DNA of 64,000 bases from Haematococcus lacustris (taxonomy: Eukaryota > Chlorophyta > Chlorophyceae > Chlamydomonadales > Haematococcaceae): assembly GCA_030144725.1 (NCBI GenBank), contig JASKMD010000031.1, positions 10,834,229-10,898,228 of the forward strand. Reading direction: 5' to 3'. The stretch's first letter is position 1. The number at the start of each line of letters is the position of its first letter. A program made the translations under genes and the position numbers. Under the pieces are notes generated by a model. The model saw only the letters and a program-made list of their open reading frames with translations. It did not search any database and was not told the origin of the DNA. Below are positions 32,137 to 45,467 of the stretch, one piece after another.

Positions 32137-32597
32137 TAACCTAGCTCACACAAGATGGCTGCGTATCATAAAGCGTGCAGTGTGCAAATACGTATGTAGC
32201 ATGTCCTGTTGCGACATGCATCACCTCCCTTCATGTCTTGCCCGTCACATTGTTCAGACACTCATCTATCATCGCTCGCACACATTATCTCGCATTGTTC
32301 TGGCAACCATTCAACAGCGCTCATACAAACGGAACATGCCACATTTGATGACCTCCTGTGGAAGGTGTGATAATTGCTCTGTGTGTTTGCGTAATACATG
32401 CGGTGTGCGGCATGTTACAGTCACAACTTGTTGACCAAGTAAGTGTAGGGCACTTCAGCAAAACAGCAACTACACGTTCGTTACTTCCATTTCGCCTCTA
32501 TACCCATGCTTAAGTTGCCCCAATCTACCGCCACAACACGCCTCCACAAACAAGTCAAGAGTGCCGTCAGCTGAGGCGGACAACACACACAAGCCCT
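32137..32597. other. 3' flank of the UTP10 copy A
   Basis: Holds a minus-strand TGTAA at 32415-32419, about 180 bases after the UTP10 stop, as in copy B. No other feature. Confidence 0.45.
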
Positions 32598-35500
32598 TCA
32601 TATTTTCAAGTACTGATCCAGTTTCTCGCCGCTGACCTCCTCCAACTGCCGCATGACGTCCTGGGCCCGAGACTCTACTGCCACCTCGGGGTGGGCCAGC
32701 AGCTCGGACAGGAACGGGATCGTCTGCAGCCACGCACCAGCCACACCACTATGAGGGCCTGGGGAGTCGAGCCAATCTGGCGACTCTTCGTCATGGATAA
32801 TGTCACTGATAGTAATATATGGATTGTGTGTAACCCGATAGGGTTGAAGCAGCCACCTGCATGGGGCACGACGGCACGGCACGGCATGGTCCTGCCCAGC
32901 AGGAGTTCGTGACCTCCTAGGTTCGAATCCCACGCACCTCGGGCAGCAGCACCAGGTACTCTTCCCGCAGCCGCTCCACCAGGTGCGCAACTACCTCCAA
33001 AGCTAAGCAGCAGCTGCGAGGCGAGCCACTGCGCGTCGTCATGAGCACCTGCGGCCCAGCCAAACCAAACCAACTGAATGACCCATCCTAGCTGCATGAA
33101 GGAGTTGGGGCGTCCTTGAGGATATGACAGCGCTGCAACATACTAGCGCTTAACAGGCACCTTGCAGTTTTGAGGCCAATTTGCAGGATAATCACAATCT
33201 AGGATTTACTACTTTCTGTATCAGAGGATGAGTGATGAGTAGTTGGGTGAGTAAGAGTGGGCTGATCAGGGTGGGTATGGCTCAGCCCCCGCACACAAAC
33301 CCTTTTACCTGCCGGTTCAAGGGCTTCCAGTGCTCATCAGAGTTGGCAGCCACCGCCAACTGCACGAGCACTGCCACCGTTGCCGTGCCATACACATCCT
33401 TTGGGGTGCGCTTGCCGAGCTTCACGCTTGCATCCAGGTCTAGAGCAGCGCATTGTTGCGCAACTGCTGCTGTGCACGGCCCTGGTGTTGGGGCCACCAG
33501 CAACTGAGCCACCAGGGGCGGCAGCAGGCGGGCCACCTTGTCCCCATCCACAAAGCCCACGGTGTCGTACAGGAAGCAGCGGTGCAGCGCCCGGAGCACT
33601 TTGCCACGCAGCACCCAGGCCTGTACCTCCCACAACACCTCTCCTGCCGCTCCTGCTTCCTCCCCTGTCGCCTGCTGCTGCTGCTGGTCAGGGGTGGAGG
33701 CAGCAGCAAGGGCTGTGCTGCCAACCTCGCCCTTCTTCTGCTTCTTGCGCTTGGGTGTCTTGCCGCCTGCAGCACCGCCCACCTGGCCGGCCGGCTGGGT
33801 AAGGCTGTTTACGGCCAGGTCCAGGAGGTACTTGAAGTAGGGCACCAGCACACTGCGCAGCTTGTCAGCCAGCCCACACACCACTGTGAAGAGTGTGATC
33901 ACACGGCTCTGCTGTACAGCACGGCCCCTGCTGCTATCAGCTGCACCCTCAGCAGCACCCAGCTGCACTGCTGCCGGCACTGTGGTGGCCCAGTCCAAGA
34001 GCCGCAAGAACAGCGGCTTGAACTTGACCTCGTTCAGCTTGAGGGTGAGGGACACCAGGGCGGTCACGGCTGCCTGCTCCGCCTCGTGCTCATGGCCGAG
34101 AAGGGCGGGCGGGGCGGTGGCGCGCACGTCCAAGGCACGCAGCAGGAATGCAAACATAGACTCATAGTGGGAGGCAGCTACCGCAGGGGACATGGCTTGA
34201 GCCACATCTGCCACCATGCTCAGCAGTGCTCTCAGGGGCTGCAAGCCAGCGCCGATGGCAAGGGGCAGGGAGTCGAACAGGGGGCCCAGCAGCTGTCTGG
34301 GTGGGATCTTGGCGATGAGTTTGCTGCATGCGCCAGCAGCCAGGCGGGAGCAGGAGGGCGTGGAGGTGGAGTGCATGGCGGGGTGCAGCAGCAGCTGCAG
34401 GATGGCCGGGAGGTAGGGTGACAGGAAGGGACCGAGGTGCTGGATCAGGCTGTCGAGTGCAGTGAGGACGGCAGAGGCCTCAAGACTCAGTGCCTCCTCC
34501 ACTGCGGCTGGAGGTGAAGTACGGCCAGCAGAGACACCTGGGGTGGCCGCTGCAGTGGCAAGCTGCTGCTGCTCCTGCTGCTGCTGCAAGCTGTTTGCAC
34601 ATGCCTGACCCGCAGCCAGGACTGCCTGGGTGGCTTGCGGCAGCACTGGCAGCATTAGTGCGCCACAGGCCGTTGCAGTGGCAGCGATGGCCGCCATCAC
34701 GCTGCCCCTCACAACGGAGTGGGATGAGGTGGATAGGGTGGAGAGCACCAGGGGCAGGGTGGCCAGGAGGGGCTGGGGCTTGTAGCTGCCACACGCAGCA
34801 GCGACGTGGGCGAATGCCGTGACCATGGCTTGCTGGGCCAGTGGGGAGGGGCTGGAGGGAGGGGGCGTGGCTGTGGTAGCTGCAGGGTCATGCTGGGGAG
34901 GGGCTGAGCAGGAGCGATTGACCACTGGGCAGATCTGCGGAGCAGTATGGCACAGCCACGATAGTAGTAAAACCTGGACATGGCCTGCTTGCATATTGAG
35001 CTGTTAACGTTGAGTAGCTTGAGATGCAAGCACAGCAAGCAAGCATTGGGACAGAGGGCAGAGGGATGGGATGGTAACAAAGCTGATCAAGCATGGCTTC
35101 AATCAGTCAATCGGTCTTGCCTTTCGTGAAGTAAACTGGCAAGCTAGGCAGGCAGGCAGGACTTGGATTGACAGGCGACAAAACAGACTCTGGCCCTCTC
35201 ATACCTGTAGAGCCGCCTCCACCAGCTGGTCAACGGCCTGAGCCTTGGCTGCCTTGGGCACGCGAGGGGAGGTCTGAAGTGCTTCCAGCTCGTGGGGCAG
35301 CTGCTTCGCCTTGTCAGCAAAGAGGCGCAGGGCACGGCGCTGCACTGCGTCCCCAGCACCAGACGCCAGCTGTAGCAGGGCCTGCGGCAGGGCCGGGGCA
35401 TGCAGGTTAGGGGCATGCAAGTCAGGGTCATGTAAGTCAGGGGCATGCAGGGCAAAAGAAGGCATCAAGGCCGCCTCAGCCCTCTACCCTTGCCCTTGAC

Positions 35501-35687
35501 CACCTCAGTCATCAAGGCGTGGCCTGCTTGCAGAGCTCACCCGCAGGTAGTCAGCAGAGGACAGGACGCCCTGCAGCGCCTCCAGCAAGCAGTACAGCCC
35601 CTGGATTGCCGCAGCCACTGCACGCGCCCTGACAAAGCCACTGCCTGTTGCCTCCAGTCCTGGCGCAGCCCCAGCCCCCTTTGCCGC

Positions 35688-35724
<37 letters not shown>

Positions 35725-35939
35725 TCTGTCCCACCTACGCTGCCTGCCTTGCCAGTCTTCCTGCTCCTCGCCTTCTTGCCGCGTTTGGCTGGGGTGGGTG
35801 CATCTGGCGCCAGCTGCTGCTTAGCTACCAGGTGCATGACCTGGCCCAGCGCCTGGGACATGAGCTGCTGGCAGCTGGCCTGCAGCTCAGCATCGTCCGG
35901 GGCGCTGAGCCGCTGGGTAGCAGACGTCACAGAGGGGCT
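32598..35939 (-). CDS. UTP10: UTP10/HEATR1 C-terminal exons, second (partial) copy ending at the gap
   Basis: Five exons equivalent to the last five of the full gene: 35541-35939, 35205-35381, 33309-34934, 32938-33048 and 32598-32723, all phase 0 and open, with the same splice sites. The protein ends LDQYLKI and contains the BP28CT-type region (KFKPLFLRLLDWATT, YFKYLLDLAV, EHWKPLNRQ). It differs from copy B by about a dozen residues (for example LSWLCHT against LLWVCHT) and longer poly-Gln/poly-Ala runs; the two terminal exons are identical. The upstream exons would fall in or beyond the N gap. It is either a true partial duplicate or the same locus (other allele) assembled twice; I favour the latter. 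Confidence 0.8.
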
Positions 35940-36000
35940 CTGCACAGATGCACAGCAGTATTTTTCTATGTGCTATACATAGCGCACGCTGCAAAATGTC

Positions 36001-36500
36001 NNNNNNNNNNNNNNNNNNNNNNNNNNNNNNNNNNNNNNNNNNNNNNNNNNNNNNNNNNNNNNNNNNNNNNNNNNNNNNNNNNNNNNNNNNNNNNNNNNNN
36101 NNNNNNNNNNNNNNNNNNNNNNNNNNNNNNNNNNNNNNNNNNNNNNNNNNNNNNNNNNNNNNNNNNNNNNNNNNNNNNNNNNNNNNNNNNNNNNNNNNNN
36201 NNNNNNNNNNNNNNNNNNNNNNNNNNNNNNNNNNNNNNNNNNNNNNNNNNNNNNNNNNNNNNNNNNNNNNNNNNNNNNNNNNNNNNNNNNNNNNNNNNNN
36301 NNNNNNNNNNNNNNNNNNNNNNNNNNNNNNNNNNNNNNNNNNNNNNNNNNNNNNNNNNNNNNNNNNNNNNNNNNNNNNNNNNNNNNNNNNNNNNNNNNNN
36401 NNNNNNNNNNNNNNNNNNNNNNNNNNNNNNNNNNNNNNNNNNNNNNNNNNNNNNNNNNNNNNNNNNNNNNNNNNNNNNNNNNNNNNNNNNNNNNNNNNNN
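36001..36500. other. Assembly gap (500 N)
   Basis: Exactly 500 N. The right flank starts inside the second unit of the 277-bp satellite and the left flank ends inside a UTP10 intron, so no unique sequence links the two contigs. Confidence 0.98.
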
Positions 36501-37591
36501 CCTCTGCCTCCCATGCCTCCTCACCCCACCTGCCTCTTTGCTTCACCGCCCTGACCCTGCTGACTGCCGCTGCTGCCTTCAACTCAGCATTCTGCCTGCA
36601 CGAACATATATTGTTCTTGCTCTTCACGGAGCAGCTTTATCTTTGCATTTGATGTCAGTGATGTGATGCTGATGATGCTGATGATGCTGCTGCTGCTGCT
36701 GGCGGTGCTGCCGTAGCCCAGGCACCAGCCAGAGCCGCACACATAGCCACAGCAGCTGGTCGCAGCATTGTGCCCTTCCTCTGCCTCCCATGCCTCCTCA
36801 CCCCACCTGCCTCTTTGCTTCACCGCCCTGACCCTGCTGACTGCCGCTGCTGCCTTCAACTCAGCATTCTGCCTGCACTAACATATATTGTTATTGCTCT
36901 TCACGGAGCAGCTTTATCTTTGCATTTGATGTCAGTGATGTGATGCTGATGATGCTGATGATGCTGCTGGCGGTGCTGCCGTAGCCCAGGCACCAGCCAG
37001 AGCCGCACACATAGCCACAGCAGCTGGTCGCAGCATTGTGCCCTTCCTCTGCCTCCCATGCCTCCTCACCCCACCTGCCTCTTTGCTTCACCGCCCTGAC
37101 CCTGCTGACTGCCGCTGCTGCCTTCAACTCAGCATTCTGCCTGCACTAACATATATTGTTATTGCTCTTCACGGAGCAGCTTTATCTTTGCATTTGATGT
37201 CAGTGATGTGATGCTGATGATGCTGATGATGCTGCTGCTGCTGCTGGCGGTGCTGCCGTAGCCCAGGCACCAGCCAGAGCCGCACACATAGCCACAGCAG
37301 CTGGTCGCAGCATTGTGCCCTTCCTCTGCCTCCCATGCCTCCTCACCCCACCTGCCTCTTTGCTTCACCGCCCTGACCCTGCTGACTGCCGCTGCTGCCT
37401 TCAACTCAGCATTCTGCCTGCACTAACATATATTGTTCTTGCTCTTCACGGAGCAGCTTTATCTTTGCATTTGATGTCAGTGATGTGATGCTGATGATGC
37501 TGATGATGCTGCTGCTGCTGCTGGCGGTGCTGCCGTAGCCCAGGCACCAGCCAGAGCCGCACACATAGCCACAGCAGCTGGTCGCAGCATT
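36501..37591. repeat. 277-bp tandem satellite, copy B (about four units)
   Basis: Same units, including the 268-base variant, as 19819-20909; the first unit and part of the second are missing because the contig begins here. Confidence 0.93.
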
Positions 37592-38639
37592 CGGGTGTTC
37601 GTGTTGAAGTGGGGGTCCATACAAGCCAGCAACAAGTGGCAGCAGCAGTAGCAGCAGCAGGTTGCAGCAAAGTTGAGAGTGTCCCTGCCGCCCTCACAAC
37701 CATTGCAGCCACGTCGGGGCGTGAAACCACCAGCCTGGTATGGCTGCTTGGCCTTGCCCATGCATGGGCAGCTTGGGCATAAGACCATGAACCCGCTCCA
37801 CGGCAGAACGCACATGGATGGGTGCACACAGTTCAGTGGTGAACCCCTCCTTATCCCTGCTCTCACTGGCTACATTCTACTGTCCGCAGTCCACTTGTTA
37901 GGGTTTGTGTTTATGATCCAAATCAGGTGCCTGATCCTCAGGCCGCGAGGCCTAACAGATCTGCTGGGGCTCCTTCTTCAGAGTCACCACGCCGTGAGGC
38001 TGATAGCGAAGGCAACAGCCCCTCGACTGTCGTGCCAAGCTGGTCACCTTCCCACACTAGAGGATTGGTCAAGTAGCAAGCACAGAAGCTGCATAGAGTG
38101 TCACACAATTTTCTGCATACCGTAGTGAATCTACATAAAAAAAATTAAGGGGGCAAGATGAAAAATGTGCTCGGAATGGCCTGCGATTCAGCGTGCGACC
38201 TCGCATAACTTTTTCACCGCATAGTACTTCGAGAAAACCGAGCGCGAGTCACTGTGCGGTAAGATCAAAAGTCGTTCTGAAAATTGGAGGCCTTAAAAAT
38301 AGAGATGAGTAGTGGGTATGGTAATGTAGAGGCCAGCGTGTCTACTCGCGATGTTTCGTTTTGAATGTTCTTGCCGGCCCGTCAACCAACAGCCCAGTCA
38401 AACAAACACCCCCTACCCCTGCGGAGTACAGCCCCGGCCCTAGATGAACATGACACAGGTTGGTCCATCATTTTGAACTGACAGCCGCAGTCCACGGATG
38501 CGGCGCTTGGCCGTGGCGTGCACGTCAACCTTGCGCACTGCCTATACGGTAAAACATATTCAGCCTCTGCTCCAGCGCGACGGAGCCTCATGTCCCCAAT
38601 GCACCTGATGGCAGGTGTCTAGCCTTGAAAAGCAGCCAG

Positions 38640-38747
38640 GCTAGCAGCAGGGGCAGCAGCAGCAGGGGCAGCAGCAGCAGCGGCGGCAGCAGCAGCAGCG
38701 GCAGCGGCGGCAGCGGCGGCGGCAGCAGCAGCAGGGGCAGCAGCAGG

Positions 38748-38780
<33 letters not shown>

Positions 38781-41135
38781 GGCAGCAGCAGCAGGGGCAG
38801 CAGCAGCAGGGGCAGCAGCAGGGGCAGCAGCAGCAGTAGGGGCAGCAGCAGCAGCAGTAGGGGCAGCAGCAGCAGCAGGGGCAGCAGCAGCAGCAGCAGC
38901 AGGGGCAGCAGCAGCAGGGGCAGCAGCAGCAGGGGCAGCAGCAGCAGGGGCAGCAGCAGCAGGGGCAGGGGCAGCAGCAGCAGGGGCAGCAGCAGCAGGG
39001 GCTGCAGGGGCAGCAGGGGCAGCAGTAGCAGCAGCGGCAGCAGTGCCAGCAGCGGTAGCAGGGGCAGTAGGGGCAGCAGGGGCAGCAGGGGCAGCAGGGG
39101 CAGCAGCAACAGCAGCTGCAGCAGCGGCAGCAGCGGCGACGGCAGCAGCAAGGGCGGCAGCAGCAGCAGCAGAGGCAGCAGTAGCAGCAGCAAAGTCAGC
39201 GGCGACGGCAGCAGCAGCAGGGGCAGCAGCAGCAGGGGCAGCAGCAGCAGGGGCAGCAGCAGCAGGGACAGCACCAACAGGGGCAGCAGTAGCAGGGGCA
39301 GCAGCGGCAGCAGGGGCAGCAGCTGCAGCAGCAGCAGCGGCAGCAGCAGCGGCGGCAGCGGCGGCAGCAGCGGCAGAAGCGGCAGAAGCGGCAGAAGCGG
39401 CAGAAGCGGCAGCAGCAGCAGGGGCAGCAGCAGCAGCAGCAAAGTCAACAGCAATAGTAGCAGGGGCAGCAGCAGGGGCAGCAGCAGCAGCAGCAATAGT
39501 AGCAGGGGCAGCAGCAGCAGGGGCAGCAGCAGCAGCAGTAGGGGCAGCAGCAGCAGGGGCAGCAGCAGCAAGGGCAGCAGGGGCAGCAGCAGGGGCAGCA
39601 ACAGTAGGGGCAGCAGCAGCAGGGGCAGCAACAGCAGGGGCAGCAGCAGCAGGGGCAGCAGCAGCAGGGGCAGCAGGGGCGGCAGGGGCAGCAGCGGCAG
39701 GGGCAGCAGCAGCAGGGGCAGCAGCAGCAGAAGGGGCAGCAGCAGCATGAGCAGCACCAGCAACAGTAGGGCGGCAGCAGCAGGGGCAGCAGCAGCAGGA
39801 GAGCAGGGGCGGCAGGGGCGGCAGGGGCAGCAGGGGCAGCAGCGGCAGCAGCGGCAGCAGTGGCAGCAGCGGCAGCAGCAGCAGGGGCAGCAGCGGCAAC
39901 AATGGCAGCAGCAGCAATAGTAGCAGGGGCAGCAGCAGCAGGGGCAGCAGCAGCAGCAGTAGGGGCAGCAGCAGCAGGGGCAGCAGCAGCAAGGGCAGCA
40001 GGGGCAGCGGCAGGGGCAGCAACAGTAGGGGCAGCAGCAGGAGGGCAGCAGCAGCAGGGGCAGCAGCAGCAGACGGGGCAGCAGCAGCATGAGCAGCACC
40101 AGCAACAGTAGGGCGGCAGCAGCAGGGGCAGCAGCAGCAGGAGCAGCAGGGGCGGCATGGGCGGCAGGGGCAGCAGGGGCAGAAGCGGCAGAAGCGGCAG
40201 AAGCGGCACCAGCAGCAGCAGCGGCAGCTGCGGCAGCTGCGGCTGCTGCGGCAGCAGCGGCAGCAGCGGCAGCAGTGGCAGCAGCGGCAGCAGCAGCAGG
40301 GGCAGCAGCGGCAACAATGGCAGCAGCAACAATAGTAGCAGGGGCAGCAGCAGCAGCAGCAGCAGCAGCAGGGGCAGCAGCAGCAGGGGCAGCAGCAGCA
40401 GGGGCCGCAGGGGCGGCAGGGGCAGCAGGGGAAGCAGCAGCAGGGGCAGGAGCAGCAGGGGCAGCAGCAGCAGACGGGGCAGCAGCAGCATGAGCAGCAC
40501 CAGCAACAGTAGGGCGGCAGCAGCAGGGGCAGCAGCAGCAGGAGCAGCAGGGGCGGCATGGGCGGCAGGGGCAGCAGGGGCAGAAGCGGCAGAAGCGGCA
40601 GAAGCGGCACCAGCAGCAGCAGCGGCAGCTGCGGCAGCTGCGGCAGCTGCGGCAGCAGCGGCAGCAGCGGCAGCAGTGGCAGCAGCGGCAGCAGCAGCAG
40701 GGGCAGCAGCGGCAACAATGGCAGCAGCAACAATAGTAGCAGGGGCAGCAGCAGCAGCAGCAGCAGGGGCAGCAGCAGCAGGGGCAGCAGCAGCAGGGGC
40801 AGCAGCAGCAGGGGCCGCAGGGGCGGCAGGGGCAGCAGGGGCAGCAGCAGGAGGGGCAGCAGCAGCAGGGGCAGCAGCAGCAGACGGGGCAGCAGCAGCA
40901 TGAGCAGCACCAGCAACAGTAGGGCGGCAGCAGCAGGGGCAGCAGCAGCAGGAGCAGCAGGGGCGGCATGGGCGGCAGGGGCAGCAGGGGCAGAAGCGGC
41001 ACCAGCAGCAGAAGCGGCAGCTGCGGCAGCTGCGGCTGCTGCGGCAGCAGCGGCAGCAGCGGCAGCAGTGGCAGCAGCGGCAGCAGCAGCAGGGGCAGCA
41101 GCGGCAACAATGGCAGCAGCAACAATAGTAGCAGG

Positions 41136-41170
<35 letters not shown>

Positions 41171-41229
41171 GGGCAGCAGCAGTAGGGGCAGCAGCAGTAG
41201 GGGCAGCAGCAGCAAGGGCAGCATGGGCT
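38640..41229. repeat. Compound CAG / GGGGCAGCAGCAGCA satellite, copy B
   Basis: Matches 21958-24550 with one CAG triplet fewer in the run near 40355. The higher-order ~405-bp periodicity is preserved. Confidence 0.93.
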
Positions 41230-41739
41230 GCCTCTCCGTGCTGCCGCAGTTTACACTGAGAATGTGGTGTACACCAGGGTGTTTTATGCCTTGCCACCTG
41301 GCCCCGACGACGATGAGGGCTGGTGACAGGCCATGCCAACTTGCATTGACCTGGCACTGAGCTGGCACCACTGCTGTTGCCACTGTGACTGCAGCTGCAA
41401 TTGCTCTTGCCACCCACACACACCACACCCACACACACCGCACAGTGCAGAAGTGATAACTGGACAGCATGCCCACACACATTTTTCAGATGCCAAGGGA
41501 TGCAAAGCGAACATCATGCAAGCATGCGAAAATCATTCATACACACATTGCAAGTGGACTTGGACGTGCATAGTTTTGTTTGGCTGCATGCGGGCTTGCT
41601 TGACCGGCTGTCTATCGGGCTGGTTGGTAAACAAATGTGGTGCGGCCGGAGGCCGCACATACATATGTTGCCTGCTGGCCGTCCGATGTGGGACGGGCCC
41701 ACTGCCCTAGTCTACTAGTGAAACTACTAGTGATACCAC

Positions 41740-42499
41740 TAGTGATACGCCTTGTTGGTGATATGCGCCTGTATAGTGACAGCGCCTGGCTCAAACATTG
41801 AAGTGATACATGTTTGGTGACTCTCTATTCTTAATACATCTACGAAGCCAGAGGCTGCTAAGTGCAACACCCAACAATAGCACACTGTCCACACATGCAT
41901 TTATTTACTATTGGGGCAGCCGTCTTCGGGCACTGCAGCGTGTGGCTGCTTCCATCACAGCCTCATCATCCTCACCATCGCTCTCGCCCTCACCGCTATC
42001 AGAGCTGCTGCTGGCTGAGCTGCTGGCACTGCTGCTGTCGCTTGTGTGACGATGTCGTCCTCATCACTATCAGACAGAGGTCACAGGCCCCTGCCCTTGC
42101 CCCTCCCCCTACCCCTGCCCCTGCCGCTGCCGCGGGCCTCTCCCCTCCCCCTCCCCCTCCCCCTCTTGCTGCTGCTGCTACTGCTGCTGCTGCTGCTACT
42201 GCTGTTCTAACCATTGGGCAGTGACACGCAGCTGCTCAACGTCGTCATTGTCAAGCTCACGCTGGTGGGGGTCTGCATCCCCCTCTGTGTTCGTAACCCG
42301 TAGTGTAATGTACCTGCAAATGTGCCTGCCTATGCCTCCCTGTGCCTGCCAATGTGCATCTGTAGGCTGAAGGATCGAGGTCAGCAAGGTCTGTTTCAGC
42401 TTTGGCGCCATCTACCATGGGTGCTGCTACAAATTTGGTGACAGCCGCATGCTCAAACAATGGGTGATTTGGTGAAATCACCAACAAGGCGTATCACTA
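41740..42499. mobile_element. TIR element (about 760 bp), copy B
   Basis: Identical to 25061-25820, including both inverted termini. Confidence 0.65.
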
Positions 42500-42743
42500 C
42501 GGTATACAACTGCATAATTACATGCAGCCTGCCCCGCTCTGTATGCACAGGACCAAACCAAGTGATGTTCATTGCATGCTGATGTTTCAAAAATGACATT
42601 CAAAACACTGCATTCCCAATCCAACATGGAACGAGATGTTGTCTGTGGATATCCCAGTAGCTGCAGGCACGGCCAGCAACAATTAGCTGTTGTTGTTAGC
42701 ACAGCTACACACCGGTGGTGGTGAGCATCTTCTTGGCATATCG

Positions 42744-42927
42744 TAGTGATACGTCTTGTTGGTGATACGCTGATTTGGTGAAAAACCAAACCTCGTGCTC
42801 AAACAACTGGTGATACAATTTGGTGACAAAAAGCATCTCATGCTCAAACAATTCCATGCTCAAACAGTAGGTGATACACTTTGTTGATGAAATGATTTGG
42901 TGATATCACCAACAAGGCGTATCACTA
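42744..42927. mobile_element. Short TIR element (about 184 bp), copy B
   Basis: Identical to 26065-26248. Confidence 0.65.
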
Positions 42928-43616
42928 CAGTACATTCGCATGTTCACGGCTCAATTGGACGGCCTGGTGCAGGTGCAACTGCCGCCCTACGAGGCGTGCA
43001 TGCGTGCTGATGGCCCCATTCGAGGGCCTGGTGCAGGTGCAACTGCCGCCCTACGAGGCGTGCATGCGTGCTGATGGCCCCATTCGAGGGCCTGGTGCAG
43101 GTGCGGATTTGTGCCGCCAGTCTTTGCAGCAGCAGTCAGCATTATACACCATGTTAGCAGCAGTGGTGACAGCAGCGTTTTCATGCAGGCGCCTCTATCA
43201 GCTTCCTATTGCTGCTGCTCTTGTCATGTATGCTCGTGCTCAACGTCCTACTATGCTCGTACTGTGCCTACTGTGCTCGTGCCCAACGTCCCGCCTGCCC
43301 AGACTGCATTCCCAATCATAATGTCAAGCCAGCGCAAGGGCCAGTGGCAAAGCCAGGGGCAGAGCCAGGGGTAGAGTAAGGGCCAGATTGAAGGGCAGGG
43401 CATCCAGCGTCTGTTGGCCCAGACCCTGCACCCCACCTCCAGCCTAGCCGCAGCATCCCTACCACAGCATGGGTCTTGGCTTAGGCCTGGCCAGCAGTGG
43501 TGCTGGGGCGGAGCAGCCTGGGGCTGCTGGGTGGGAGCAACCTGAGGCTGCTGGAGGCGAGCACTTGTTAGGACAGTTGCACTGACTGCAACGGTGGTGC
43601 CCAGCTGCCAGGCAAG

Positions 43617-44051
43617 GTGGCGACGGTGGATGAGATCCACACCATCCGGGTCAGCTCAGCTGTGAACAGCCCCCAGCCCTGTGAGGAGGTGCTGGACCGC
43701 AGCAAGCCCACCAGGCTTGCAGGCTGGAGGCCCCCAGCAGGTCAGGCACAGAGGCGCTTGATGGGGTCAGCCTGGAGCCGGCGGTACGAGGCGTCGGTGC
43801 CGGGCCTCATGTGTTGCCCCTGGCTGGACCAGACCACCCCTAGGGACATCGGCAACTGGGTGGACAGGGACTGCAACGCAGCCCTCAACCTCCAGCGGGC
43901 AGGGGAGAGCAAGTTGCGCCCACTGGCGCTGTGCAGGTGGCCACACCGAGCAAGGGCTCCTGCCTAAGGCAAGTAGTACCCAGCATTGGGCTTCAAGAAG
44001 CTGCGAGACCGAGCACCCAAGGCCCAAGCCCAACTGCCTGTAGCACAGTAG
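43617..44051 (+). pseudogene. Fanzor/TnpB-like C-terminal fragment, copy B
   Basis: Same sequence, same two in-frame stops and same DRDCNAALN box as 26938-27372. Confidence 0.6.
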
Positions 44052-45467
44052 CATGTGTGCATTATGCAATGCTTAAGCTGTTGCTTACATCAGAGCATGT
44101 GTTTCATGCCAACACTCATCGCCCCACCCTCGTGAAGGGGTGGGGTAAGGAAATTAGGTATTGGTGCCGGCTGTTTTTAGGTATAGGTACCGACAGTTTG
44201 AAGTTTCAGATAAGGAACTCCTATTAGTAGGGAATATGGCGCTGAGGAGATGATGGGCAGAGGACAGACTCCACACTTGCGCACTGTCGATCTGGAGCAT
44301 TTCCCTGTTACACTGCTTGAGCACTCCTGGAGCTGATGACCTCATGGCTGCTTCGATTGGCAGCAGTGTGTGCTACTGTAGCCGCCATGGCTGTGATGAC
44401 ATTAGTCCTGATCTTGAGTGACCGGTCACACAGGCGTTGGCTCAGCTGCTCTCCTAGTGCACCCCATCCCTCACCCATTCCAACTGCGTTCTCAGGCTGT
44501 GCAGTGAAGCGCTGGGCCAGTGAGCGGAGCAGCTGCATAGAATGGAGTGGGCCTACCCATGTAAGGGAATAGGGTAAGGAACTTAGGTATTGGCGTACTA
44601 CAGATAACGTAGCCACTCGTTGCCGGAGAGATATGCGCTGAAGCCGGGTCAGAGTTTGGCTGAGAGCTGGGTGTGGAGCTTGGCTTCGAAACCTCACCAT
44701 CCTTGTGAGAAACAGCTAGACTGTGTGACACTGGCTAGGCCTGCAGGCTAATGCATTGTGTTTGGTGCTGACTCTGACCATGACCTTTTCACAATGACCC
44801 GTTCGGTGACGGGCACGTATCTGCTGGCTAGCCCCTACAGCCCTACAGGGGGAGGGAATGGTCTGGGAGGTGGACACGTTGAATGAACGTTCACAATGAA
44901 ATGACCTTACAGGGAGAGCTTGTTGCCAAGGCTCGAGTAGACATCTTTCCACATGTCCACGCACAACCGGACAACCATGCTACAACTGCAAGCTATGGAA
45001 AATGTTGGGCATGGCACGCTGCCCTGCCCTAAACCCTCCAAAGCCAAAAAGCCAATGACACTGGCAGCCTGTGCACCGTCACAGGAGCATCCAGGTCTGG
45101 CTGCATCCCTGGTGAAATCTAATGGTAAACCATTCTCCTCATTAGAGGCCCGGTGTGTATGTGACTATGCAACCAAAGACATAGCTCATTAGCGTTTATT
45201 ACTTGGCGTACTCAGTGCATATGTGTCTCTGCATCAGGGGTCTAGTCACGCAGGACCTACAACATGCAGCTCGAAACATCATGCATGGACAAGTGTTCGT
45301 GTCTGGACATGCCAATGAATTGTGGGTGCTGGTCCGTAGCATCCCTACAAACAGTGCTCGAGGCATGGGGCTTAGCAGCAGAGCAGCACATGCATTGTAT
45401 TTACGCCACTATGCCAGTATGAGATCACATGAGCACACCTTGGTGATTGCTGTCAAGGCTCTATGAT

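Larger units (their letters stand above)
19819..36000. repeat. Copy A of a 16.2 kb near-identical duplication (left of the gap)
   Basis: Matches 36501 to about 52690 with an offset of 16682, then 16679 after a 3-base change in a CAG run, 16689 after two extra GGGGC units, and 16695 near the end. From 19819 to about 33486 I see only these length changes. From about 33487 to 35965 there are scattered substitutions and small indels, and the last ~35 bases before the gap barely align. Confidence 0.93.

Noticed and set aside
33380..34421. Plus-strand frames of 140-322 residues opposite UTP10 (also 50069-51107)
   Set aside because: Antisense shadows of the UTP10 exons in GC-rich DNA; the minus-strand frames have the conserved family motifs and matched splice sites.
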